DNA of 64,000 bases from Clostridium puniceum (GTDB lineage Bacteria; Bacillota; Clostridia; Clostridiales; Clostridiaceae): contig NZ_LZZM01000073.1 in assembly GCF_002006345.1 (NCBI RefSeq), forward strand, positions 1 through 64,000. The letters are read 5' to 3'. How positions within the stretch are numbered: position 1 is the first letter of the stretch; the number at the start of each line of letters is the position of its first letter. The translations under genes were made by a program, and so were the position numbers. Under the pieces are notes generated by a model. That model was not told the origin of the DNA. It saw only the letters and a list, made by a program, of their open reading frames with translations, and did no database searches. This document shows positions 47,238 through 55,167 of the stretch, piece after piece.

Positions 47238-48602
47238 TTATTTTATTGTTTCTATATATTTAATTATTTCTTCAAACCTTGCACTCCTAGATGCCTTAAC
47301 TAAAATAGTATCATTAGGTTTGATCATATTAGTCAAAGACTCCATTAATTCTTGTTTTGTTTCAAATATCATTGTATTTTCTTTAAAACCTTCTTCATAA
47401 CACTTTTTAAATTCTCCTGTAGTTAATAAAACATCTGCTTTTCCTCTTGCAAACTCTCCAACTTGAGTATGAGCTTCTTTTGCATAATCTCCAAGTTCTC
47501 CCATAGTTCCAAGTACTGCAATTTTTCGAGTCCCAGAATAATTTTTCAATACGTCAAGTGCTGCCTTCATAGAATCTGGATTAGCATTATAAGAGTCATT
47601 TATAATAGAAAATCCGTTTTTATTTATAAATTCAAGTCTCATAGATGTTGCGTTAAAATTCTTAAGACCTTCTTCCATTTCTTCAAAAGTAAGTCCAAAA
47701 TCTTTTGATATTTGTATTCCTATTAATGCATTTAATACATTATGCTGACCAACCATGTTTAAGGTAAATCTATAACTTTGGTCATCTTTAGTAACCACAT
47801 CAAAAGTTGTAGTTTCAGAAGTCAATTCTATATTTTTAGCATAAAGATCATAACTTTCATCATAACCTATTTTCTCCAAATTAAACTTATCACATTTATC
47901 AACTGTTTTTAACATGTTATTTTCACAATTTAATATTAGTGAATTTTTGTCTTCAAAGAAGTCAGTTATACACATCTTCTCTTTAAGTATATTTTCTCTA
48001 CTCCTTAAATATTCTATATGCGCTACCCCAACATTAGTTATTGCTGCAACATCAGGAATCGCAATGCTTGCAAGTCTGTTTATTTCTCCAAAATTGCTAG
48101 TTCCCATTTCTAGAACTGCTATATCATACTCCTTTGAAAGTTCAAATATCATAAGCGGAAGCCCTATTTCATTATTGAAATTTCCTTGTGTTTTAAATAC
48201 TCTATATTTACCGCTTAAGAATGCTGCTACTAAATCTTTAGTTGAAGTTTTACCAGTAGATCCTGTTATTCCAACAACTTTTATCCCTAACTTCTTTCTG
48301 TAAAATCTAGCTAAATCAGCTAAGGCTTCTTTAGTATTTTTTACTTTAATAATAATTCCTTTATTGTTTAACTCTTCTGACTTAAACTTTACTTCATCAA
48401 CGATTACTATAGATGCACCTTTTTCGATAGCAGTTATAGTATAGTCATTTCCATTAAAATTTCCACCTTTTAATGCAATAAATAAATTATCTTTTTCAAT
48501 CTTTCTTGTATCTGTAGAAATCCTATTGAAAATCCCTTCATTATTTTTTACTAAAATTTCGCCATTTACAGCTTTAATTATTTCTGATAAATTTAACTCC
48601 AC
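47238..48602 (-). CDS. murF: UDP-MurNAc-tripeptide--D-Ala-D-Ala ligase MurF
   Basis: Adds D-Ala-D-Ala to the UDP-MurNAc-tripeptide. The protein has an N-terminal UDP-binding domain, ATP-binding loop GITGSTGKTSTKD and a C-terminal ligase domain with INDSYNANPDSM. I prefer GTG 48600-48602 (454 aa), 8 bases after AGGGG; the GTG three codons earlier overlaps that site. Confidence 0.95.
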   Translation of the reverse strand: MELNLSEIIKAVNGEILVKNNEGIFNRISTDTRKIEKDNLFIALKGGNFNGNDYTITAIEKGASIVIVDEVKFKSEELNNKGIIIKVKNTKEALADLARFYRKKLGIKVVGITGSTGKTSTKDLVAAFLSGKYRVFKTQGNFNNEIGLPLMIFELSKEYDIAVLEMGTSNFGEINRLASIAIPDVAAITNVGVAHIEYLRSRENILKEKMCITDFFEDKNSLILNCENNMLKTVDKCDKFNLEKIGYDESYDLYAKNIELTSETTTFDVVTKDDQSYRFTLNMVGQHNVLNALIGIQISKDFGLTFEEMEEGLKNFNATSMRLEFINKNGFSIINDSYNANPDSMKAALDVLKNYSGTRKIAVLGTMGELGDYAKEAHTQVGEFARGKADVLLTTGEFKKCYEEGFKENTMIFETKQELMESLTNMIKPNDTILVKASRSARFEEIIKYIETIK

Positions 48603-48629
48603 TTCATCCACCCCTTTTTTCAGTTAGCG

Positions 48630-48758
48630 GTTAACAATTAATAGTTAACAGTTGTAGTACAATTTCCTTCTGAAATTTTATTATTATTTCTAGAAATTCT
48701 ACTTTGTTTGCATAAATTGTTTCAAATCCTTTAAGAGATTTTCTTCTTAATTGTTAAC
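48630..48758. repeat. GTTAAC-type inverted repeat around the murE-murF junction
   Basis: GTTAACAATTAA (48630-48641) and TTAATTGTTAAC (48747-48758) form a perfect 12-base inverted repeat; the second arm includes the murE stop codon. A second GTTAAC is at 48644-48649. No T-run follows. The 135-base gap has no gene. Confidence 0.45.
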
Positions 48759-50228
48759 TGTTCCTTGTTCATTAATAACTGCATTAAGTATTTCACTAAC
48801 AACTTCTCTTTCATCAAAATGTATAGTTTCATTTCTTAGAATTTGATAAGTTTCATGACCTTTCCCAGCAATAACTATTACATCCCCTTGTTTTGCAATA
48901 TTTATAGCCTTTTTTATAGCTTCTTTTCTATTTTCTATTGCGATATAATTATCTTTATTTAATCCTACTTCAATATCTTTTATAATCTCCATTGGTTCTT
49001 CACTTCTTGGATTATCAGATGTTATTATTGTAGTATCTGCGATATCTGTTGATATCTTACCCATTTGTGGTCTTTTCACCTTATCTCTATCTCCACCACA
49101 GCCAAATATTGATATTAATCGCCCCTTTGTAAATGCTTTCGCTGTTTTTAATATATTTTCAAGTCCATCTGGTGTATGAGCATAATCTATTATAATTTCA
49201 TAAGGAAGATTATATTCATTTCCAACTCTTTCACATCTTCCGGGGACAATCGCCTTTTCTATCCCGTCTTTTATACAACTTACATCTATCCCTAATTTAA
49301 AACATGTTATAATTGCACCTAATGCATTATAAATATTATATTCACCTGGTATATTTAAAATAAATTGTTCATCTATTTTAAGCTTAACTTTAAATTTAAT
49401 ATTACGACTTCCCATTTCTTCATTAAATGCTTTAAAATTTGAATTATCTTTTACTGAGAATGAATATATATTGTCTGCTTTAAGTTCCTCTAAATCTTTA
49501 ATAACTTGTTTTCCATAATTATCGTCAATATTAATAATTTTTATTCTTGATCTATCAAATAGTTTAAATTTTGCTTTATAATAATTTTCAAAAGTTTTAT
49601 GGAAATCCAAATGATCTCTAGTTAAATTTGTAAAAATACCAACTTCAAACTCAACCCCATAAACTCTATCTAATTCTAAAGAATGTGAAGATACTTCCAT
49701 AACACAGTATTCTACACCTTTATTTACCATTTCAAAAAATAATTCTTGTAATTCTAAAGATTCTGGTGTTGTTCTTTCAGTATGAATTTTTTCACTACCT
49801 ATATAGTTTGCAATAGTTCCAATTAACGCAACCTTTTTATTATTTGCTTCCAAAATATCTTTTATCATAAAAGCTGTGGTAGTTTTGCCATTTGTTCCTG
49901 TAACACCGATTATTTTCATTTTATTACTAGGCTTATCATAATAATTAGCACACATTAAAGCTAATGCTTTTCTTGTATCGCTGCTCTTAATAATAGTAAT
50001 TTCATTATTTTTTATTTCTATATCATCTTGAATAACTATTATTTTAGCACCATTTTCAATAGCTTTATCAATATACTTATGTCCATCAGTCGCATATCCC
50101 TTAATACAAATAAAAACATCGTAAGTCGTAATTTTTCGACTATCATAATTTATTCTATTAATATCTACATCAATTCCACCTTGAATAATCTCATAATCCA
50201 TTCCATTTAAGATAGATCTTAAATTCAT
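48747..50228 (-). CDS. murE: UDP-MurNAc-tripeptide synthetase MurE (meso-DAP type)
   Basis: Adds the third amino acid to UDP-MurNAc-L-Ala-D-Glu. The 493-residue protein has GVTGTNGKTTTAFM (ATP loop), the carbamylated-lysine region KAKFKLFD and DNPRSEEP, the DNPR motif that indicates meso-diaminopimelate rather than lysine. ATG has AGGAGAGAG upstream. A strong terminator sits only 32 bases before its start. Confidence 0.96.
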   Translation of the reverse strand: MNLRSILNGMDYEIIQGGIDVDINRINYDSRKITTYDVFICIKGYATDGHKYIDKAIENGAKIIVIQDDIEIKNNEITIIKSSDTRKALALMCANYYDKPSNKMKIIGVTGTNGKTTTAFMIKDILEANNKKVALIGTIANYIGSEKIHTERTTPESLELQELFFEMVNKGVEYCVMEVSSHSLELDRVYGVEFEVGIFTNLTRDHLDFHKTFENYYKAKFKLFDRSRIKIINIDDNYGKQVIKDLEELKADNIYSFSVKDNSNFKAFNEEMGSRNIKFKVKLKIDEQFILNIPGEYNIYNALGAIITCFKLGIDVSCIKDGIEKAIVPGRCERVGNEYNLPYEIIIDYAHTPDGLENILKTAKAFTKGRLISIFGCGGDRDKVKRPQMGKISTDIADTTIITSDNPRSEEPMEIIKDIEVGLNKDNYIAIENRKEAIKKAINIAKQGDVIVIAGKGHETYQILRNETIHFDEREVVSEILNAVINEQGTVNN

Positions 50229-50259
50229 ATTTACTCTCTCCTAACTGTGTACTTATTTT

Positions 50260-50297
50260 TAAAAAAATATAGCATGTGAGCATTTCCCCACATGCTA
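50260..50297 (-). terminator. Terminator 32 bases before murE
   Basis: TAGCATGTG (50270-50278) pairs perfectly with CACATGCTA (50289-50297); the minus-strand transcript then runs TATTTTTTT. It lies between the PBP gene and murE, with no room for a promoter between it and murE, so downstream mur expression depends on read-through or on a promoter upstream of it. Confidence 0.8.
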
Positions 50298-50420
50298 GTA
50301 TTTTATCCTCTGTCTTGTTTACCTTAACTAGTTTTTAACAAAATTTATTTCATAATCTAAAATCAAATTAACTCAATATTTTTATCAGTTATTAATCATT
50401 TTCAGATAAAAATTAAATAT

Positions 50421-52670
50421 TTAATCCTTATATTCTGAACTTAATGTTAATTTAACTGTTGTTCCTTTAGTTATGAATTCGCCTGCTGCAATATCTTGTT
50501 CTGATATCATTCCATTACCTTCAAAGGTAGGTGTTATTCCAAGATTTTTAAGCAACACAGCCGCATCTTCTTTTGAATATCCTCTAACATCTGGCATTGC
50601 AACAGTATTATTATAAGTCGCATCCCCAGTTGTGTAAAGATTTATTTTTGATCCTTCTTTTACTGAATATCCTGGATATGGCTTTATATCTACTACAGAC
50701 TCTCCATTTCCATCTATATTAAAATCTAATTTTGCATTTGTTAATGCTTTTTTCGCATCTGCAATTTTCATCCCTCTGATTTCTGGAATAACTACATCCC
50801 TAGTAATTTGTCCTATATTTTCATCCGAAAATTTACTATTTAAATAATTAAATATATCTGTAAACAATGTTTTAGCTGGTGGTACCGCTACTTGAGCTGC
50901 ATAATATGTTCCATTTTTACGAGGCTCATCAACCGTTATCATAATAGTAACCTTAGGATCATTGACTGGAGCCATACCAACAAATGAAGATATATATGCT
51001 CCCTCTTGATATCTACCATTAACAACTTTTTGAGCAGTACCTGTTTTTCCACCAATATGATATCCTTCTATAAATGTTCCTGTTCCAGACCCAGCTGTAA
51101 CAACTCTTTCAAGATAGCTTCTTAATTCAGCTGTTTTTTCCTTACTTGCAACAGTAGTAGTTTTAGGTTTAAAAGTTTCATCAACTATATTAACATTATT
51201 TTCATTATCATGAGTAATTTCTTTCATTAAATGTGGTTGAATTAAATCTCCTCCATTTGCAACTGCATTAAAAGCCGCCATGTATTGAACTGAATTAACC
51301 GTATTTGTTTGTCCAAAAGATATTGTTGCAAGATCTGCTTCTGAAACATTTTTAACTGATTTAACAATTCCTTTTGCTTCACCTGGCAAATCAATTCCAC
51401 TAGCTTGACCAAATCCAAATTTATTAATAGATTCACATAATTTTTCCTTACCAATCATGGCACCTAATTCCATAAAACCTACATTACATGAATTTTGAAT
51501 TATATCAGGAAATACTTGTGCTCCATGTCCTTGTGGCTTCCAACAGTTTGGATGAATACCACCCACAGCTAATGAACCATTACAGAAAAATTTTGTATCC
51601 TTATTAACGATATTTGCTTCCAATCCAGTAATAGCTGTTACAACTTTAAATATTGATCCAGGTTCAAAGGTATCATTCACCAGTCTATTTCTCCACATCT
51701 TATCAGTTGATCCCTCAAAGTTTTCTACACCTTTTTGTGGATTATTAGGATCAAAATCTGGTTTATTAACCATTGCCAATACTTCTCCTGTTTTAGGATC
51801 CATAACTAAAATTGATACTGCCTTTGATTGAGTATCTTCATAAGCCTGCTCAGCTGCTTTCTCTGCAAAATTTTGAATATTTTCATCAATAGTAAGTGTA
51901 ACGTCTTTACCAGCTACTGGAGATGTAAATTGTGATATAGTATATGGCAAGTCCCTATTAACACCATCAAGTTCTGTAATCTTTCGTCCAGGAATCCCTG
52001 ATAAATACGAGTTATATTGAAGCTCTATTCCATTTAACCCTTTATTATCAGTATTAGTATTTCCAAGCACATGTGCTAAAAAATTATTATTAGGATAATA
52101 TCTTTTTGTATCTGGTGATACTAAAACTCCATTTATATTAAGTTGCTTAACTTTATCCGCCTGTTCTTTTTCTATTCTTCTTATAAGAATAGCAGACCCT
52201 GCTTGTAACCCATTTTTTAGTTTAGTTTCAAGTTTTTCTTTTACAAATTTTGTATCTAAATCTAAAGCTTTTGCAATTATAAGTGCAATTTGATCATTGG
52301 TTAAGCCGTTATCTTTAGTTGGAAGAGGAATACCAGCACTTTTCATGCTCTCAATTTCTTTCGATGGTATTTCATTTAAATTACGATTTAAATATTTTCT
52401 TATAGCATTTAAATCAAAATCAACTCTATAAACATTTGCAGAAACTGCAAGCTCTTTCCCGTTTCTATCAAGAATTCTTCCTCTTATAGCATCTATTTTT
52501 ACTTCACTAGTCCATTGTTCTTCTGCCATTGCTGCATAATCTGCTTTTTTTACTATCATTATATAAGACAACCTAAGTGTTAAAATCACAAAAACTAAAG
52601 TCAATGCAAAAGCCGAAATGCTCATCCTTTGACGCATTTTGGCTCTATCTTTATAATTTTTCTTTTTCAA
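50421..52670 (-). CDS. Class B penicillin-binding protein, SpoVD/PBP2-type with two PASTA domains
   Basis: A peptidoglycan transpeptidase. The 749-residue protein has an N-terminal membrane helix (about 18-40), a dimerisation domain, and a transpeptidase domain with Ser339 in SIFK (SxxK), SCN at 394-396 and KTGT at 542-545. Two PASTA domains follow (about 628-690 and 695-749). B. subtilis SpoVD has one PASTA domain and PBP2B has two; only one such gene is in this cluster, so it may combine division and sporulation roles. Start is TTG 52668-52670, with GGGGGA 8 bases upstream. Confidence 0.93.
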   Translation of the reverse strand: MKKKNYKDRAKMRQRMSISAFALTLVFVILTLRLSYIMIVKKADYAAMAEEQWTSEVKIDAIRGRILDRNGKELAVSANVYRVDFDLNAIRKYLNRNLNEIPSKEIESMKSAGIPLPTKDNGLTNDQIALIIAKALDLDTKFVKEKLETKLKNGLQAGSAILIRRIEKEQADKVKQLNINGVLVSPDTKRYYPNNNFLAHVLGNTNTDNKGLNGIELQYNSYLSGIPGRKITELDGVNRDLPYTISQFTSPVAGKDVTLTIDENIQNFAEKAAEQAYEDTQSKAVSILVMDPKTGEVLAMVNKPDFDPNNPQKGVENFEGSTDKMWRNRLVNDTFEPGSIFKVVTAITGLEANIVNKDTKFFCNGSLAVGGIHPNCWKPQGHGAQVFPDIIQNSCNVGFMELGAMIGKEKLCESINKFGFGQASGIDLPGEAKGIVKSVKNVSEADLATISFGQTNTVNSVQYMAAFNAVANGGDLIQPHLMKEITHDNENNVNIVDETFKPKTTTVASKEKTAELRSYLERVVTAGSGTGTFIEGYHIGGKTGTAQKVVNGRYQEGAYISSFVGMAPVNDPKVTIMITVDEPRKNGTYYAAQVAVPPAKTLFTDIFNYLNSKFSDENIGQITRDVVIPEIRGMKIADAKKALTNAKLDFNIDGNGESVVDIKPYPGYSVKEGSKINLYTTGDATYNNTVAMPDVRGYSKEDAAVLLKNLGITPTFEGNGMISEQDIAAGEFITKGTTVKLTLSSEYKD

Positions 52671-52703
52671 CGTCTATTTCCCCCATGTACTTTCTTTTAC
52701 ATA

Positions 52704-52746
52704 GACATATTCAAAAATAGTAAACCACCTTGCTATTTTATATGCC
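52704..52746. repeat. Short palindromic element (copy G)
   Basis: A 43-base near-palindrome: GACATATTCAAAAATAG at one end and CTATTTTATATGCC at the other, with a short loop. Both ends match the intergenic family, so this looks like two ends joined with the interior deleted. It is 34 bases upstream of the PBP start. Confidence 0.5.
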
Positions 52747-52839
52747 TAAAATTCTTTTAAATTTTAAAAAAATTCATTTTTAATATCGTTCTCCATGTGA
52801 GTATTAGAATTCATATTCTTACATTAATTATTTTTCTAT

Positions 52840-52987
52840 GGCATATGAAAATAATACGTTATTGATGTAATGATATTTTAAATAATATACAAAGTATATT
52901 GCTTACATCTATCTATTAAATGAATTTGCAGATTTCCCACAAATCAAAATAGACTAATATATTAACTTATTATTTTTCGAACATGCC
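52840..52987. repeat. Intergenic element with terminal inverted repeats (copy B)
   Basis: A 148-base element. The left end reads GGCATATGAAAATAATACGT. The right end, on the minus strand, reads GGCATGTTCGAAAAATAATA followed by AGTT. The ends pair over the AAAATAATA-GTT core with a 3-base gap. Interior is AT-rich with a small AATATAC/GTATATT palindrome. It starts 3 bases after the ftsL stop and separates ftsL from the PBP gene. Confidence 0.6.
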
Positions 52988-52990
52988 CGA

Positions 52991-53500
52991 TTATTTTATT
53001 AAATTAATTAATTTAGAGAACAAAGTTGTTTCTTTAGTATTATTTTCAGAAACATTTGACTTTAAATCTTTAAAATAATTTTCTGAAAAATCAATTTTTA
53101 CTGTTTCTTCTTTTTTAGGAACAATCATAGATAGCTTTGTTCCTGCATTTTGCTGTATATTGTTTAAAGAAGAAAACTTTAGTAACTTTACTTTTAATGC
53201 TTCATTTGCTTCTTCTGTTTGTTTAATTTGAGTATTTAAATCAGTTACCTTTTTTTGCATATTATACACTTTACTATCACTAGAAATAGTAATAAAACCT
53301 AAACTTAATATAACTATTGCTATAGTTAAAACATATTTTCTATCGTTTTTTCTTTTATTTCTCATTAAAGCATTTTTACTTTGTAACTTTTTTCTTTTTT
53401 GTATTTGCTTATATTTTTTATCCGGTTTTTGTACTCTACGCTTTCTTTCTGGTGCTAAAGCTATACTCCCTTTTATATAATCATATTCTCTTCTCGCCAT
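52991..53500 (-). CDS. ftsL: FtsL-like cell division protein
   Basis: A protein of 169 residues from ATG 53498-53500, which has GGGATGTG upstream; a GTG 9 bases earlier is less likely. It has a long basic cytoplasmic N-terminus, one membrane helix (about 58-78) and a leucine-zipper-like coiled coil (KKVTDLNTQIKQTEEANEAL). Position between rsmH and the class B PBP identifies it as FtsL of the FtsQLB complex. Confidence 0.88.
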   Translation of the reverse strand: MARREYDYIKGSIALAPERKRRVQKPDKKYKQIQKRKKLQSKNALMRNKRKNDRKYVLTIAIVILSLGFITISSDSKVYNMQKKVTDLNTQIKQTEEANEALKVKLLKFSSLNNIQQNAGTKLSMIVPKKEETVKIDFSENYFKDLKSNVSENNTKETTLFSKLINLIK

Positions 53501-53543
53501 TTTATTCACATCCCAACTTATTTATAACATAATAAAATAGTAA

Positions 53544-54476
53544 TTATAATTTCTCAATTATTCTAAGCTTAGCGCTTCTACTTCTTGGGTTTTCTTCAAT
53601 TTCCTTTTCAGTTGGTGCTATCCCTTTTTTTGATATAACCTTAACTACTGGAACTTTCCCGCAAACACAAACTGGGAATTCCCTTGGGCAAGTACACGGA
53701 TTTTCTAATTCCCTAAATTTTAACTTAACTATTCTATCTTCCAAAGAGTGGAATGTTATAATAGCCATCCTTCCCCCTTTATTTAATTTATTTACTCCAT
53801 CTTCTATTGTCTTATTTAATATTTTTAGTTCTGAATTAACTTCTATTCTAATAGCTTGAAAAGTTCTCTTAGCAGGATGAGGTCCATCCCTTCTCATCTT
53901 TGCTGGAATTGCTGCCTTAATAATATCTACAAGCTCAAAAGTTGTTTCTATTGGTTTTTCTGTTCTTCTGTTAACAATAAAATTTGCAATTCTTTTAGCA
54001 AATCTTTCTTCACCATAATCTTTTATTATTTTAGATATCTCATCTTCGCTGTAATTATTTACAATTTGATAAGCCGAAAAATCATTATCTCTATTCATTC
54101 TCATATCTAAAGGGGCATCCTGCATATAACTAAAGCCTCTTGAAGCCTCATCAAGTTGATATGATGAAACTCCAAGATCTGCTAAAATTCCATCAACCTT
54201 ATCAATATTTAATTCATTTAAAATACTATCTATATTATAAAAATTATTATGAACATATTTTACATTTTCAAAATCTTTAAGTCTTTCTTTAGCTGCCTTC
54301 AAAGCATCCTTATCTTGATCTATTCCAATTAGAATTCCATCTTTTGACAAATGAGATACTATATGAGATGAATGTCCTGCCCCTCCTAAAGTACAATCAA
54401 CATAAATCCCATTTTTCTTTATATCTAATGCTTCTATACATTCATTTAATAGTACTGACACATGCTTAAATTCCAT
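53544..54476 (-). CDS. rsmH: 16S rRNA m4C1402 methyltransferase RsmH
   Basis: Methylates N4 of C1402 in 16S rRNA. The 310-residue protein has the SAM site [29 protein letters not shown] and C-terminal [11 protein letters not shown], all typical of MraW. Thirteen bases downstream of mraZ. Confidence 0.97.
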   Translation of the reverse strand: MEFKHVSVLLNECIEALDIKKNGIYVDCTLGGAGHSSHIVSHLSKDGILIGIDQDKDALKAAKERLKDFENVKYVHNNFYNIDSILNELNIDKVDGILADLGVSSYQLDEASRGFSYMQDAPLDMRMNRDNDFSAYQIVNNYSEDEISKIIKDYGEERFAKRIANFIVNRRTEKPIETTFELVDIIKAAIPAKMRRDGPHPAKRTFQAIRIEVNSELKILNKTIEDGVNKLNKGGRMAIITFHSLEDRIVKLKFRELENPCTCPREFPVCVCGKVPVVKVISKKGIAPTEKEIEENPRSRSAKLRIIEKL

Positions 54477-54489
54477 AATAAAAACTCCT

Positions 54490-54918
54490 TTATATTCCTA
54501 AATCATTCATCTTTTCTGCAATAGAGTCAAAATCAATATTTGACTCATTGTATTCATTCCACTTTTCCTTGCTCCATATTTCTACTCTTGATAATACTCC
54601 AATACTTACTATGTCCTTTTCTATTCCTGCATATTCTTTTAAATTTTGTGGAATCAATCCTCTCCCTTGCTTATCTAATTCAACTTCGCAAGCCCCAGAA
54701 AAAAAGAATCTTACAAAAGATCTTGCATCTTTATTTGTCAAAGGCAAAGTTTTTAATTTTTCCTCCAGTATTTTCCATTCTTTAAGTGGATAAGCGTACA
54801 AACATCCATCAAGCCCTTTAGTAATAACAAAAGTATTACCTAAATCTTCTCTAAGTTTTGCTGGAACAATTATTCTATTCTTCGGATCTAACCCATGTTG
54901 GTATTCACCAATAAACAT
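54490..54918 (-). CDS. mraZ: Transcriptional regulator MraZ
   Basis: A 142-residue protein with two MraZ (SpoVT/AbrB-like) domains, each with the DxKGR-type signature: [16 protein letters not shown] and [14 protein letters not shown]. MraZ forms rings and binds repeats upstream of its own operon; three such boxes are visible at 54963-54992. First gene of the dcw cluster. Confidence 0.96.
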   Translation of the reverse strand: MFIGEYQHGLDPKNRIIVPAKLREDLGNTFVITKGLDGCLYAYPLKEWKILEEKLKTLPLTNKDARSFVRFFFSGACEVELDKQGRGLIPQNLKEYAGIEKDIVSIGVLSRVEIWSKEKWNEYNESNIDFDSIAEKMNDLGI

Positions 54919-54962
54919 TATTCTCAGCTCCTATTTTGATAGATTTTAAATTTCTCCTCTAT

Positions 54963-54992
54963 TTCTAACCACTTAACACCACTTCTAACCAC
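54963..54992 (-). promoter_or_regulatory. MraZ binding box: three 10-base GTGG repeats
   Basis: On the minus strand three units follow one another at an exact 10-base period: GTGGTTAGAA, GTGGTGTTAA, GTGGTTAGAA. They end 44 bases before the mraZ start. Periodic TGG/GTGG boxes upstream of mraZ are the known MraZ target. A possible promoter (TTGATT, then TATTTT after 17 bases) is just upstream at about 55005-55035. Confidence 0.85.
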
Positions 54993-55107
54993 TTTTATAT
55001 CTATTCTATAAAAATATAGTATTTCCTTCTTAAAATCAATATTTTTTTATATTTATAAATAATTTAATAAAAACTATATTAAATTATAATAATTTTACAA
55101 CTAAAAA

Positions 55108-55148
55108 TGGACAGTATAAAATTATTAATAAAAATTTTATACTATCCA
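55108..55148 (-). terminator. Terminator after the metallopeptidase gene
   Basis: A 16-base stem with one mismatch (55108-55123 with 55133-55148; core AGTATAAAATT / AATTTTATACT), 20 bases past the stop. The minus-strand tail is TTTTTAG. Confidence 0.8.
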
Positions 55149-55167
55149 TTATATTTAGTTTAGATAT

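Noticed and set aside
51242-51454. A 70-codon ORF on the same strand within the PBP gene in another frame.
   Set aside because: It lies wholly inside the strongly conserved transpeptidase domain of the PBP and has no site of its own.
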